From: Thalassobacillus pellis
Lineage (GTDB): Bacteria > Bacillota > Bacilli > Bacillales > Halobacillaceae
Reading direction: 5' to 3'
DNA: 64,000 bases
Assembly (NCBI RefSeq): GCF_016908295.1
Contig: NZ_JAFBDO010000003.1
Location: forward strand, 543,731 to 607,730
The notes under the pieces were generated by a model. That model searched no databases, was not told the DNA's origin, and saw nothing but the letters and a program-made list of their open reading frames with translations. The position numbers and the translations under genes were made by a program. The stretch's first letter is position 1; every line of letters starts with the position of its first letter. Shown piece by piece: positions 17,218 through 26,444 of this stretch.

Positions 17218-18231
17218 TTAAGAATGAGATTTGAGTTTTTCTGCATTTCTCTGGTAAACATCTTCCCAATTTTTCGTGTAAACCCCTAGAAGATCCTCAA
17301 TTTTATCGACAAGCCCAAGGCTGACCATCCCATTCCCTTCTGCTTTTTTCGAGTATCCAAGTGGAATGGTTCGCGAAATCAGTTGTGCATAGATTTCAGC
17401 TTCTGTGAGTTCCCGCTCAAATTGTGCTTCTGTAAGATTTATCAGTAAAGCTAATGAACCGGAAATATGAGGTGTCGCCATGGATGTACCACTAAGCCGT
17501 GCATACTTACCATCTAAATAGGTAGATAGGATATTGACTCCTGGGGCTACAAGGTCAATTTCGTTATTCGTATTTGTAAACTCCGCCAGCTCACGCTTAA
17601 AATTGACTGCGCCAACCTGGATTACTTCATTATAAGCTCCAGGATAGGAATGTTCATTTGTATCTGCTCGGCCATCCCCGGCATTTCCTGCAGCGCATAC
17701 GACAGAGACACCAGAATTAACAGCATTTTTCACTGCGTCATGGAGTTCAGGGGTGTCGCTTGGACCACCAAGGGACATGGAAATGACACGGACACGTTCT
17801 CCATCAGCTCCTCTCCAGTTCACTGCATAATTGATAGCGTCTATGATCCAGTCCATCTGCCCCCTGCCGCTTTCCGTTAGAACTTTCAATATCAAGAGAT
17901 CAGCCTGTGGTGCTACCCCAATAACTCCGGTACCGTTTTCTGTAGCCGCAATAGTCCCGGAGACATGAGTGCCATGACCATTATTATCATCATAATTTTT
18001 TTCATCGCCATTATAATCAGTCGTAAAGTTTTTGCCATCGATGATCCTTTCCTTCAAATCAGGATGGTCGATTTGGCAACCAGTGTCAATGACTGCTATG
18101 ACATTGTTTTTTCCTTTTTCAGTCCTGTCCCAAAGAACAGGGGCTTCAATCATCTCTACGCCTTCCGGAACGGTGGACGAGCTTTCTAAAATCTCTTCTA
18201 CCTGATAGGGAATAAGAAAAACTTCGTTCAT
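17218..18231 (-). CDS. isp: Intracellular subtilisin-like serine protease
   Basis: S8 family protease of 337 residues without a signal peptide. The catalytic triad is Asp in [14 protein letters not shown], His in [10 protein letters not shown] and Ser in [12 protein letters not shown]; the oxyanion Asn is in [15 protein letters not shown] at residues 5-10 is the LIPY motif of intracellular subtilisins, whose short N-terminal extension blocks the active site until cleaved. AAAGGAGGG precedes the ATG. It probably degrades protein in the mother cell or in stationary phase. Confidence 0.93.
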   Translation of the reverse strand: MNEVFLIPYQVEEILESSSTVPEGVEMIEAPVLWDRTEKGKNNVIAVIDTGCQIDHPDLKERIIDGKNFTTDYNGDEKNYDDNNGHGTHVSGTIAATENGTGVIGVAPQADLLILKVLTESGRGQMDWIIDAINYAVNWRGADGERVRVISMSLGGPSDTPELHDAVKNAVNSGVSVVCAAGNAGDGRADTNEHSYPGAYNEVIQVGAVNFKRELAEFTNTNNEIDLVAPGVNILSTYLDGKYARLSGTSMATPHISGSLALLINLTEAQFERELTEAEIYAQLISRTIPLGYSKKAEGNGMVSLGLVDKIEDLLGVYTKNWEDVYQRNAEKLKSHS

Positions 18232-18552
18232 AATATTTCCTCCCTTTCAAATTATAATTGTTACTAGAGAAAAAGTCAGTTTTAGAAAATTCTAACAATT
18301 AAATCATACCAATGATAACTATAAAAATGAATGGGTAAAAACGTCCTATTCCACTGGGTACCAGGTCACAAAAATTGCAGGGAATAATCGTAATATCTTA
18401 TCTCTGTGCTGTTTAATCCGAAACGAATGTGGGAATTGTAATTATTGGTTATATTAAATAGCGTGTTTTACTTTCGTAAAATTGATATAAGATTTATACT
18501 AGACTATGAGACGGGAATAAAAAGTCCGGTCTTAAAAAAGGAATGAACAAAT
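18232..18552. other. Divergent intergenic region
   Basis: This AT-rich 320-base stretch separates the subtilisin gene and the DUF2294 gene and must carry both promoters. No convincing operator, RNA gene or repeat was seen. Several TATATT/TATACT-like hexamers near 18440-18505 could be -10 elements for the plus strand. Confidence 0.4.
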
Positions 18553-19248
18553 TTGGATAGCAAATCACTGCAAGCTGAAATAGCCAGTTATACTGGGAAG
18601 CTCCTACGGGATAATTTCGGGAAAGGGCCATCTTCTGTTTATGTCTCTATTGAAGAGCCTTATATAACTATCTATTTGCGTGAATTTCTGGCACCGATGG
18701 AAAGAGTGCTTATCGGTCAGAAAAATGATATGAAGGTGGAAGAGACTAGAGATTTACTGATGGATGAACTTCTGCCTGAAATCAAGGCAACTCTTCGGAT
18801 GATGACCAATAAAGAGGTAAATGAATTATTTTATGATTGGTCATTGTCAAATCGATCAGGTGTTTTGCTGGGGGTCATGAATGGTCCGAGAGATGAAAAT
18901 GGACCTGTTAAATTAGCCGATTATCCTGACAAAGATAAAATTCACGAGGAAATTATCCGTGTAAGTGAGCAGGCAGAAAAAGCACCAGCTGCTGTCGATT
19001 CGTTTATGTTGAATGACCGCACGCTTATGATTGTCAGAAGAGGAATCCTTGTCCGGATAGAAAAAGAACTGATTCGGTCCGGCTTTGGCGAAACATTGAA
19101 ACTGACTAAGCGGAAACTGGAAAAATCATTATTAAGTAAATCTTATTGTGAGAATATATTGGATACCGAAGTAATTGATGTCTTTGTGGACTGGGACTTT
19201 AAAGAAGATATCAGCTATATCATATTGATTTTAAAACCGAAAAACTAG
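18553..19248 (+). CDS. DUF2294 tandem-domain protein
   Basis: 231 residues, soluble, with two copies of the DUF2294 fold, one beginning near residue 5 (EIASYTGKLLRDNFGKGPSSVYVSI region) and one near residue 128. Function unknown; homologues occur widely in Firmicutes and cyanobacteria. The start is a TTG with AAAAGGAATG about 9 bases upstream; no ATG fits the N-terminal conservation. Monocistronic, with a terminator behind it. Confidence 0.75.
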   Translation: MDSKSLQAEIASYTGKLLRDNFGKGPSSVYVSIEEPYITIYLREFLAPMERVLIGQKNDMKVEETRDLLMDELLPEIKATLRMMTNKEVNELFYDWSLSNRSGVLLGVMNGPRDENGPVKLADYPDKDKIHEEIIRVSEQAEKAPAAVDSFMLNDRTLMIVRRGILVRIEKELIRSGFGETLKLTKRKLEKSLLSKSYCENILDTEVIDVFVDWDFKEDISYIILILKPKN

Positions 19249-19280
19249 GTGGAAATGGGCTAGACACTAGAGCTAGACAT

Positions 19281-19320
19281 AAGCCGAAAAGGGAAATGAA
19301 TCACCCTTTTCGGCTTTTTT
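19281..19320 (+). terminator. Terminator after the DUF2294 gene
   Basis: AAGCCGAAAAGGG and CCCTTTTCGGCTT form a perfect stem with a 10-base loop, followed by six T. Confidence 0.9.
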
Positions 19321-19376
19321 AATTGTGAATAGGAGGTTGTACGCAAACAGAAAATACGAACGAAGAAGGAGATTTT

Positions 19377-19616
19377 ATGTTATTTAAAATTATTGCTACT
19401 GATGCAAATGGAATTCGGGTAGAATTTGCAAGAGCAAAACAGGAAATATTTTTTACGACCGCTGATGAGGCGGAAGATTTCATTCAAAAAGTGAAAGAAG
19501 AAGATGTACTTCCCGATAAATATAAATTCCAGGTAGAAACCACTGAACTGGATAGTGAGTTAGATGGAATGATGTTTCATAAAGGATCGAGATTCACTGC
19601 TCCGCAGGATGATTGA
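19377..19616 (+). CDS. Hypothetical small acidic protein
   Basis: 79 residues, acidic, no Cys, no membrane segment. It opens MLFKIIATDANGIRVEF and ends in an acidic, Gly/Met-containing tail. No family was recognised. GAAGGAG is placed 6 bases before the ATG and the codon use fits neighbours, so it is probably expressed. Confidence 0.6.
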   Translation: MLFKIIATDANGIRVEFARAKQEIFFTTADEAEDFIQKVKEEDVLPDKYKFQVETTELDSELDGMMFHKGSRFTAPQDD

Positions 19617-19786
19617 ATGATTGTAGTGAATCATATTTTCTTTCCTGGGGCTTGTCCTTAGAGCTCCAGGCTGCTGCCCCTGGGCTTGAATGCCTATTCT
19701 CTCCTTATTTATCTCCTCCATAACATTTACTTCTGTTTAGCAATAACAAGGTATGTGGAATGAAACAGAGTAGAGGTGATACTAAA

Positions 19787-20152
19787 ATGCCGCACACTGT
19801 ATTTTACGATGCACAATGCCCCCTTTGTTATCATGTCAAACGAATACTCCAAAAATTAGACTGGTTCAATCGTGTGCAATGGGTAGCTGTCCAGGAAGCT
19901 GTTGACAGCTTTTTCTATCCTTTCTTAAGGGATAAGGATGTCTATGAACGAATATACATGCAGGCGTCTACTGGGAAAGTGCTCGCTGGTTTTTATACAA
20001 TCAGGAAATTATTAATCAATATCCCACTCACTATGCCGTTAGGTGTATTGATGTATTTTCCTCTAGCCAGCCGGATCGGATCTCCACTATATATATGGGT
20101 TTCCAAGCATCGCCATCAATGGTTCGGAAGATATGATACCTTAAGGAAATAA
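19787..20152 (+). CDS. DCC family (DUF393) thiol-disulfide oxidoreductase-like protein
   Basis: 121 residues. The defining D-x-x-C-x-x-C motif is present as FYDAQCPLCYHVKRIL near the N terminus, a thioredoxin-like redox signature. A proline-rich hydrophobic segment follows near residue 80. ATG 19787 is preceded by GAGGTGAT; a GTG/ATG 27 bases earlier is upstream of that site. Partner and substrate are unknown. Confidence 0.82.
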   Translation: MPHTVFYDAQCPLCYHVKRILQKLDWFNRVQWVAVQEAVDSFFYPFLRDKDVYERIYMQASTGKVLAGFYTIRKLLINIPLTMPLGVLMYFPLASRIGSPLYIWVSKHRHQWFGRYDTLRK

Positions 20153-20205
20153 AATCGTGTCCTAAAGAGAACTGTTTCTATTTTCTGCCAAATGTTAATA
20201 ATAAG

Positions 20206-20256
20206 AAAAAGGCTGTTCCAGTAAGTCTGTGAATGACTTTAGGAACAGCCTTTTTT
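20206..20256 (+). terminator. Terminator after the DUF393 gene
   Basis: AAAAAGGCTGTTCC pairs with GGAACAGCCTTTTTT; the loop itself contains a second small AAGTC/GACTT stem. Strong T run. Confidence 0.88.
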
Positions 20257-20286
20257 GTACTTTGAGAAAGCTTAACTTGGATTATA

Positions 20287-20345
20287 GTATAAGTAAAACT
20301 AAGACTTTCGCCAAACGGACTTGGCGACAAGCCAAGTTTTACTAA
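20287..20345. repeat. Nested inverted repeat downstream of ectD
   Basis: AGTAAAACT at 20292 and AGTTTTACT at 20334 enclose an inner CGCCAA/TTGGCG stem. A comparable layout (AGTATAAG, AAAACTAA, inner CGC/GCG stem, then AGTTTTTCTAA) is seen at about 30869-30933. It may be a small dispersed structured repeat; it could also serve as the ectD terminator. Confidence 0.6.
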
Positions 20346-20384
20346 CTGGTACCTGGGAAGAGGAAGATGCTGCTTCATTTATTA

Positions 20385-21284
20385 TTAGCTTTTGCTTAGC
20401 GTTGGAGCCCCCTCACGGACGGCGATGAACTCAGGACGTTCTTTACCGCCTGAGAACGGTTTGACGAGTTTATTCTCAACACTATTGAAAACCATGAATA
20501 AGTTGTTACGGCCATATGGAGTAATGTTTCCATTAGATCCGTGCATGGTATTACTTTCGAACAAGGTAATAGAACCTGCTTTTCCTGTTGGGACGGAGAT
20601 GCCTCCACCTTGTTCTGTCAGCCATCTCAGGCTGTCATGGTCAGGTACACCTAATTTTTGTTTCTTTAAAGATTCTTTGTAGTTATCATCAGGTGTTTCA
20701 CCTACACAACTGACATAGTAGTTATGGGACCCTGGAATTAGCATCAGTGGCCCGTTGAATGTGTAATTGTCAGACAATGCAATGGATAGACTGACTGCTC
20801 TCATCCGAGGCATGCCATCTTCTACATGCCACGTTTCAAAGTCAGAATGCCAGTCGAATTCCTTCCCTGTAAATCCTGGTTTATAGTTGATTCTGGATTG
20901 GTGGATATAGACGTCGCTTCCCAGCAAGTGGTTTACTATGTCTAATAGGCGCTGATCATTTGCTACATCTTTGAAGTAAGCATCGTCGTTATGGACATGG
21001 AATATGGAACGGATTTCGTCACTTTCTGGTTCGCGAATTACTTTATCTGATTTAAGATCTCCTGTTGAATCGGCAAGTTCATAGATTCCTTTCTGCATGT
21101 CTGCAACTTCATCTTCAGAGAAGAAATTTTCTATTTGAAGAAAACCATTCTTTTCATAGAAATCCAGCTGGTCTTTTGATATTGGGGCCTGGTCATCTTT
21201 AGAGCGATCTGTGTGAATAACTGGGTCCTTCCTTTTTATAATTTCCGGCTGATTATTTTTTCTTGATGGGTAAAGATCTTCCAT
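20385..21284 (-). CDS. ectD: Ectoine hydroxylase
   Basis: Fe(II)/2-oxoglutarate dioxygenase that converts the compatible solute ectoine to 5-hydroxyectoine in the cytoplasm. The EctD signature [20 protein letters not shown] holds the first His and the Asp of the iron triad; the second His lies in [16 protein letters not shown]. About 299 residues, as in the Virgibacillus salexigens enzyme, which it closely resembles from memory. The start is MEDLYPSR, with AGGAGTG upstream; a GTG three codons earlier overlaps that site. ectABC are not in the window, so ectD is encoded apart from them. Confidence 0.95.
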   Translation of the reverse strand: MEDLYPSRKNNQPEIIKRKDPVIHTDRSKDDQAPISKDQLDFYEKNGFLQIENFFSEDEVADMQKGIYELADSTGDLKSDKVIREPESDEIRSIFHVHNDDAYFKDVANDQRLLDIVNHLLGSDVYIHQSRINYKPGFTGKEFDWHSDFETWHVEDGMPRMRAVSLSIALSDNYTFNGPLMLIPGSHNYYVSCVGETPDDNYKESLKKQKLGVPDHDSLRWLTEQGGGISVPTGKAGSITLFESNTMHGSNGNITPYGRNNLFMVFNSVENKLVKPFSGGKERPEFIAVREGAPTLSKS

Positions 21285-21636
21285 TATTAACACTCCTGTT
21301 CATTCCTGGATTTTACTATCAAGTACCAGTAAATTGTTTATTCTAAGAGGCATCTTCCTCCTCGTGTATCTGTCTCCTTCCCACTGAAAATAGCAGATAA
21401 ACCATTAAAAAACCGAAAATTTGAAAAAGGAAGATAATAGAATATAAAGGGCAAAACAGCAAGCTTAAAAGAGTTGTTTTTGATAGGTGAAGAATATCCC
21501 CTTTCTATTAACGGAAGTGAAGGTAAGTAAGGATCAAAATTATGAATTATGACAAACAGTTTACAATCTGGTTTTCCGTTCCTACTGGCTGGGTAAACAC
21601 TTACTAAGATAAAAGATAGAACGGGGGGCAGGAAGT
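21285..21636. other. Intergenic region between ectD and an unknown small gene
   Basis: This 350-base region holds the ectD promoter (minus), presumably salt-responsive, and the promoter of the next gene. On the plus strand TTGAAA at 21421 and TATAAA at 21443, 16 bases apart, make a plausible sigma-A promoter. No other feature was found. Confidence 0.4.
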
Positions 21637-21888
21637 ATGAGTTTAAAAGAACGGCTGATTTCCAGCGGATATAATGTTATCGATATCATGATGATTGATG
21701 AGCACGATAACAAATCGACGATTCCGGATGTTACACTTCACAAAGTAAATGATTTAGAATATAAATTGTATTTGGATCCAGAATCGGTCGAACTCCATCT
21801 CGACGAGGAGCATCCACATTTTACAGCCAGACAGAAGATCGAAGACGGGGAAAATGTAAAAACAACCTGCTATATTCTCGAGTGGTAA
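21637..21888 (+). CDS. Hypothetical protein, 83 residues
   Basis: Soluble, acidic and His-containing (VELHLDEEHPHFTARQ). One cysteine near the C terminus. No family was recognised. GGGGGG followed by GGAAGT precedes the ATG, and a terminator follows, so it looks like a genuine single-gene unit. Confidence 0.6.
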   Translation: MSLKERLISSGYNVIDIMMIDEHDNKSTIPDVTLHKVNDLEYKLYLDPESVELHLDEEHPHFTARQKIEDGENVKTTCYILEW

Positions 21889-21929
21889 GTTATAGCATGG
21901 ATAAAAAGATAACATAGGTAGTTATGGTC

Positions 21930-21963
21930 AGATTGTTGAGTGAGTCTCGACAATCTTTTTTTT
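21930..21963 (+). terminator. Terminator after the 83-residue hypothetical gene
   Basis: AGATTGTTGAG pairs with CTCGACAATCT (one G-T pair), followed by eight T. Confidence 0.88.
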
Positions 21964-22004
21964 GATTAAAAAACCCTCCTGGCTATACGTGGGTTTCCAG
22001 GATC

Positions 22005-22110
22005 CCTTTGGTCAGCGATCTTCTTGACCAAGTTAGCTATAGACCTTGCTCGCGGAAAGTGAAGTGGTTGGACGGAGCATGGGTAAAATCAATTCTTGGC
22101 ACACACATAA
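22005..22110 (+). repeat. Partial copy of a dispersed structured repeat (copy A)
   Basis: Contains GGTCAGCGATCTTCTTGACC, then CGCGGAAAGTGAAGTG and GTTGGACGGAGC. The same blocks occur in order at 30670-30745 and 37290-37350. The outer ends of the complete copies (GAGGCTGG) are absent here, so this is a fragment or an older copy. Confidence 0.65.
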
Positions 22111-22145
22111 TTATTTTTTCTTGCTCTGGGCATATGCCTACACCG

Positions 22146-22174
22146 TTGTAACTGTCCTTTAAATATGATAATAT
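22146..22174 (+). promoter_or_regulatory. Sigma-A promoter of the yrrT-luxS-mccAB operon
   Basis: TTGTAA and TAATAT separated by 17 bases, 55 bases upstream of yrrT. The spacing and hexamers fit a vegetative promoter. Confidence 0.65.
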
Positions 22175-22181
22175 ACAACTG

Positions 22182-22206
22182 TAATTCCGAGTATATTTAT
22201 TGGAAT
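22182..22206 (+). promoter_or_regulatory. Candidate CymR box
   Basis: AATTCC and GGAATT form an inverted pair around an AT-rich centre, overlapping the expected transcription start. The right half, ATTTATTGGAATT, resembles the CymR operator of B. subtilis, where CymR represses the equivalent operon when cysteine is plentiful. Regulation is inferred. Confidence 0.55.
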
Positions 22207-22228
22207 TATCAAGATTAGGGGTGAACAA

Positions 22229-22873
22229 ATGGGTGTAGAGTTCGTTGATTTATTTGATAAGTGGGCGAGTTCCTATGATGACACCGTATCCGGAGTGGAT
22301 CCGGAATATAAAGAGGTATTTGAGGGTTATGACAACATGTTGGCGGAAGTTGCGAGCCTTGCCGTATCTCCAGTGCTAGAGTTTGGGATTGGTACAGCAA
22401 ACTTGACGCAAAAAATCGTCGCAGAGGGGAAAATGGCAGTTGGAATAGAACCATCAAGAGAAATGCGTAAAATTGCTACTGTGAAGTGCCCGGAGGCTGC
22501 AATTTATGAAGGCGACTTCATGCAATATCCAAATCTTCTTCCTTTCAACTCGATTATCAGCTCGTTCGCGTTTCATCATTTGACAGATACAGAAAAAAAT
22601 AAGGCGATAGCAGGTTATTCTGCCATGCTGAAACCAGGCGGAACTGTCCTGTTTTTAGATACGTTATTTGCTTCAAAAGAAGAAAAGAGTAAAATAATCA
22701 ATGAGGCGAAGGAAAAAGGCTTCATGAATTTATACAAGGATTTGAACGAAGAATATTATCCTTTCCAGGATGATCTTAGGTATATGTTTGAACAAAACAA
22801 TTTTGATGTTACATTTAAAAGGAAAAATAAATTCGCCTGGCTGATCCAGGCTACTAAAAAGGAGAATGGATAA
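22229..22873 (+). CDS. yrrT: SAM-dependent methyltransferase YrrT
   Basis: Class I methyltransferase of 214 residues. The SAM-binding loop is [12 protein letters not shown] near residue 50; GIEPS is the acidic beta-2 region and [12 protein letters not shown] follows. In B. subtilis yrrT opens the operon that converts S-adenosylhomocysteine to cysteine. Here it directly overlaps luxS by one base. Its methyl acceptor is unknown. Confidence 0.88.
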   Translation: MGVEFVDLFDKWASSYDDTVSGVDPEYKEVFEGYDNMLAEVASLAVSPVLEFGIGTANLTQKIVAEGKMAVGIEPSREMRKIATVKCPEAAIYEGDFMQYPNLLPFNSIISSFAFHHLTDTEKNKAIAGYSAMLKPGGTVLFLDTLFASKEEKSKIINEAKEKGFMNLYKDLNEEYYPFQDDLRYMFEQNNFDVTFKRKNKFAWLIQATKKENG

Positions 22874-23331
22874 TGCCAAAAATGAACGTTGAAAGCTTCA
22901 ATCTCGACCATACAAAAGTAAAAGCGCCATATGTTCGTCTAGTCGGAGTGACAGAAGGGCCTAAAGGCGACAAAATCTATAAGTATGATATTCGCCTGAA
23001 GCAGCCGAACAAAGAACATATGAAAATGCCTGCCCTTCATTCTCTTGAGCATCTCATGGCAGAGTTAAGCCGTAACCATCATGAGCATATCATTGATATC
23101 GGTCCAATGGGCTGCCAGACTGGGTTTTACCTGGCTGTGTTGAATGATGACAGTTATGAAGGTATCCTAGACCTGCTTGAGAAAACACTTAAAGATGTGC
23201 TGGAGGCTGAAGAAGTTCCTGCCTGCAACGAAGTTCAATGCGGCTGGGCAGCGAGTCACAGCCTCGAAGGTGCAAAAGAACTCGCACGGGAAATGCTTGA
23301 AAAACGTGATGAATGGACAGAAGTATTTTAA
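22873..23331 (+). CDS. luxS: S-ribosylhomocysteine lyase LuxS
   Basis: Splits S-ribosylhomocysteine into homocysteine and the autoinducer-2 precursor DPD. The metal site is [14 protein letters not shown] (two His) plus the Cys in EVQCGWA near residue 126. [13 protein letters not shown] is the active-site strand; 152 residues is normal. In this operon the lyase supplies homocysteine for MccA. The adenosylhomocysteine nucleosidase MtnN, found here in B. subtilis, is not in the operon. Confidence 0.96.
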   Translation: MPKMNVESFNLDHTKVKAPYVRLVGVTEGPKGDKIYKYDIRLKQPNKEHMKMPALHSLEHLMAELSRNHHEHIIDIGPMGCQTGFYLAVLNDDSYEGILDLLEKTLKDVLEAEEVPACNEVQCGWAASHSLEGAKELAREMLEKRDEWTEVF

Positions 23332-23351
23332 TGAAGAATGGATGAGTGAAT

Positions 23352-24269
23352 ATGAATTACATCCAGAATATACAGAATTTAGTAGGTAACACACCATTAT
23401 TCGAACTCACCAATGTAGATATCCCAAATAAAGCAAGGATTTTTGCTAAGCTGGAATTTTTCAACCCAGGCGGAAGTATCAAAGACCGGCTGGGTATCCA
23501 CTTGCTTGAAGATGCGGAGCAAAAGGGGCAGCTAAAGCCCGGAGGCACGATCATTGAACCGACTGCTGGCAACACTGGTATAGGCGTTGCTTTAGCCGCT
23601 GTCGGGAAAGGCTTCCGGGTCATTTTTGTGACCCCGGAGAAATTTAGTCAGGAAAAGCAGAAACTGATGCGGGCTTTGGGTGCCGAAGTGATCAATACCC
23701 CTACAGAAGATGGGATGAAAGGGGCTATCAAGCGCTCAGAAGAATTATTGGAAGAAATATCAGGAAGTCTCAGTCTAAGCCAGTTTTCCAACCCTGCCAA
23801 CCCTGAAGCGTACTACCAAACCCTTGGACCTGAAATATATACGGGTTTGGACGGCAACATCGATATTTTTGTTGCAGGAGGCGGAACTGGCGGCACCTTT
23901 ATGGGTACTGCACGGTATTTGAAGGAAAAATCTGCTTCTATTAAAACGGTGATTGTGGAACCGGAAGGCTCGATTCTGAACGGGGGCGAACCAGGCCCGC
24001 ACCGGACAGAAGGAATCGGGATGGAATTTCTCCCATCTTACATGGATACAAAATATTTTGATGCAATCCATACAATATCTGATGAAACTGCATTTGAATG
24101 GGTGAAAACACTTGCGGAGAAAGAGGGTCTGCTTGTCGGGAGTTCATCTGGGTCCGCAATGGAAGCGGCAATAAAAGAAGCAGAGTCAGCGAAGCCTGGG
24201 GCACATATCGTTACGGTATTTGCCGATAGCAGCGAAAGGTACTTAAGCCAGGGAATATATGAGGAGTGA
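23352..24269 (+). CDS. mccA: O-acetylserine-dependent cystathionine beta-synthase
   Basis: PLP enzyme of the cysteine synthase fold that joins homocysteine and an activated serine into cystathionine. PLP lysine in FFNPGGSIKDRLG near residue 43; PTAGNTGIGVALAA binds substrate; GGGTGGTF binds phosphate. Assignment as MccA rather than CysK rests on its place between luxS and mccB and on likeness to B. subtilis YrhA. ATG 23352 is preferred over a GTG six bases earlier; the ribosome site is weak in both cases. Confidence 0.88.
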   Translation: MNYIQNIQNLVGNTPLFELTNVDIPNKARIFAKLEFFNPGGSIKDRLGIHLLEDAEQKGQLKPGGTIIEPTAGNTGIGVALAAVGKGFRVIFVTPEKFSQEKQKLMRALGAEVINTPTEDGMKGAIKRSEELLEEISGSLSLSQFSNPANPEAYYQTLGPEIYTGLDGNIDIFVAGGGTGGTFMGTARYLKEKSASIKTVIVEPEGSILNGGEPGPHRTEGIGMEFLPSYMDTKYFDAIHTISDETAFEWVKTLAEKEGLLVGSSSGSAMEAAIKEAESAKPGAHIVTVFADSSERYLSQGIYEE

Positions 24270-24276
24270 CTTAGTA

Positions 24277-25413
24277 ATGAGAAGAAAAACGAAATTGATT
24301 CATGGCGGAATCACAGGAGATGAAAAAACTGGTGCGGTTTCCATGCCGATTTTCCAGGTAAGCACTTATAAACAGGAAGGCGTTGGGAAACATTCAGGCT
24401 ACGAATATTCCCGTACTGGTAATCCAACCCGCCACGCCCTTGAAGAATTGATCAAGGAAATCGAAGGAGGCCATGCCGGGTTTGCCTTTGGATCTGGAAT
24501 GGCAGCAATTACTGCTGTACTAATGACCTTCAACCAAGGAGACCACATCATTTTTACAGATGATGTCTATGGCGGGACTTACCGGCTTGTTTCAAAAGTG
24601 CTGAATCGTTTCGGTCTTGATGCGACGTTTGTCGATACAAGTGATATGGAAAAAATAGAAGCGGCTGTGACCGACAAGACGAAAGCAATCTATATTGAAA
24701 CACCTACCAATCCATTGCTGAAGATAACCGATCTTGAAAAGGTCTCCAATTTTGCGAAAGAAAAAGGCTTTACATTTATTGTCGATAACACGTTCAGTAC
24801 ACCATATTGGCAGAACCCGATCGATTACGGAGCTGATATCGTTCTGCACAGTGCGACTAAATATCTTGGCGGTCATAGTGATGTCGTAGCCGGACTTGTT
24901 GTCGTTAATTCCGCCCAGTTGGCGGAAGATGTCCATTTCGTATTGAACTCATCTGGTGGTGTCCTTGGACCTCACGATTCGTGGCTGTTGATGCGGGGAA
25001 TCAAGACGCTTGGAATCCGTATGGAAGAAATCGAGTCAAATACAAAGGCTTTCGTCGACTTTTTATCAGAATTGCCGGAAGTGACGAACATCTATTACCC
25101 AGGTCTTGAAAATCACAAAGGCCATGATGTCCATCACAAACAGGCTCGTGGGTACGGCGGAATGATTTCATTTGATGTCGGGAGCGGTGAACGGGCTGAC
25201 CAGGTGCTGCGAAACGTCCGTTATTTTACGCTGGCGGAAAGTCTGGGAGCTGTGGAAAGTCTGATTTCTGTTCCTGCTATGATGACCCACGCATCCATTC
25301 CGAAAGAAAGAAGAGGGGAACTTGGGATAACAGATGGTCTGATCCGTGTATCGATAGGGTTGGAAGACATTGAAGATTTGAAAGAGGATTTCCTCGATGC
25401 GTTAAGAAAATAG
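24277..25413 (+). CDS. mccB: Cystathionine gamma-lyase / homocysteine gamma-lyase
   Basis: Cys/Met-metabolism PLP enzyme of 378 residues that releases cysteine from cystathionine. YEYSRTGNPTRHALE, FTDDVYGGTYRL and the PLP lysine in LHSATKYLGGHSD are present. The start follows GAGGAGTGA; the upstream ATG lies before that site inside mccA. It completes the reverse transsulfuration route of yrrT-luxS-mccA-mccB. Confidence 0.92.
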   Translation: MRRKTKLIHGGITGDEKTGAVSMPIFQVSTYKQEGVGKHSGYEYSRTGNPTRHALEELIKEIEGGHAGFAFGSGMAAITAVLMTFNQGDHIIFTDDVYGGTYRLVSKVLNRFGLDATFVDTSDMEKIEAAVTDKTKAIYIETPTNPLLKITDLEKVSNFAKEKGFTFIVDNTFSTPYWQNPIDYGADIVLHSATKYLGGHSDVVAGLVVVNSAQLAEDVHFVLNSSGGVLGPHDSWLLMRGIKTLGIRMEEIESNTKAFVDFLSELPEVTNIYYPGLENHKGHDVHHKQARGYGGMISFDVGSGERADQVLRNVRYFTLAESLGAVESLISVPAMMTHASIPKERRGELGITDGLIRVSIGLEDIEDLKEDFLDALRK

Positions 25414-25423
25414 ATTTATAAAA

Positions 25424-25474
25424 CGGGGCTGTTCCATAAGTCTGAAATAGACTTACGGGAAGCCTCTTTTTTTA
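25424..25474 (+). terminator. Terminator after mccB
   Basis: GGGGCTGTTCCATAAGTCT pairs imperfectly with AGACTTACGGGAAGCCTC, followed by eight T. Confidence 0.75.
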
Positions 25475-25487
25475 CATTTTAAGATTC

Positions 25488-25545
25488 CTTTTCCGCAGGG
25501 AAGACGACAAGTCTCCACTGGCTTCCCCCTGCGGGAAGTAGGAAG
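25488..25545. repeat. Imperfect GC-rich inverted repeat
   Basis: CCGCAGGGAAG and CTTCCCCCTGCGG flank a short centre. It is similar in sequence to the long palindrome at 2099-2152 (CGCGGGGAAG type). No T run, so it is unlikely to be a simple terminator. Confidence 0.55.
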
Positions 25546-25649
25546 ATCAGAAAAGATGTTGCACATTTATACTTTCCTATGTATAATCTATAACAAGTTT
25601 TAATTCCTACTAATATGATAGGGATTGTGAATATGGGGATGTGACGGCG

Positions 25650-26444
25650 ATGTTTTTACAAATTAAGGAAGTGACGAAACGCTTTGAAGACCAGCAGGAA
25701 GGGAGCTTTGAAGTTTTTTCGGGCGTAGATTTGAAAATTGAAAAAAACCAATTTGTCTCTATTCTTGGTCCGTCTGGATGTGGGAAATCCACACTTCTAT
25801 CCATGGTTGCAGGTCTTGAATCGATTACAGAAGGCACCATTTTTTTAGGAGATGAGAAAGTCACACAGCCAGATACAGATAGAGGGATGGTATTCCAGCA
25901 GCCAGCGTTATTTCCATGGCTGAGCGTTACAGATAACGTAATTTTTCCTCTAAAAGGAAAACTTGCAAAAGATGAGCGGAAAAAAGTAGCAGCAAAACAT
26001 TTGAAAATGGTGCACCTCACCAGGTTTAAGGACTCGTATCCCCATGAATTATCAGGCGGGATGCAGCAAAGGGTGGCAATTGCACGAGCGCTTGCCATGG
26101 ACCCTAAAGTGCTTCTCATGGATGAACCATTTGGTGCATTGGATGAGCAGACACGTCATATTTTGCACGATGAATTGATGAAGATTTTTGAAGAAACAAA
26201 GAAGACGATCCTGTTTGTCACCCATAGTATTCAGGAAGCAATCAAGTTATCAGATCGTGTCATTGTCATGGGAACAAGACCGGGTCGTATCATCGCTGAT
26301 TTCTCCGTTGATATTGAACGTCCGAGACAACGGGATGATTTAAGAGTCATAGAAATGGAGAAAGAGATTATGAGTTTACTAAAAGTTGAAATAAACAAAG
26401 TATTGAAGGAAGAATTAGACCATGAAGCCAAGCATACTTATTAA
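25650..26444 (+). CDS. ABC transporter ATPase, nitrate/sulfonate/taurine type
   Basis: 264 residues. Walker A GPSGCGKST, Q loop in MVFQQPALFPW, signature LSGGMQQRVAIARA, Walker B VLLMDEPFGALD and the switch His in FVTHSIQEA. The tail (VIVMGTRPGRI) matches SsuB/TauB. It energises import with the two following genes. It lies just after the mcc operon, which hints at a sulfur substrate. Confidence 0.9.
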   Translation: MFLQIKEVTKRFEDQQEGSFEVFSGVDLKIEKNQFVSILGPSGCGKSTLLSMVAGLESITEGTIFLGDEKVTQPDTDRGMVFQQPALFPWLSVTDNVIFPLKGKLAKDERKKVAAKHLKMVHLTRFKDSYPHELSGGMQQRVAIARALAMDPKVLLMDEPFGALDEQTRHILHDELMKIFEETKKTILFVTHSIQEAIKLSDRVIVMGTRPGRIIADFSVDIERPRQRDDLRVIEMEKEIMSLLKVEINKVLKEELDHEAKHTY

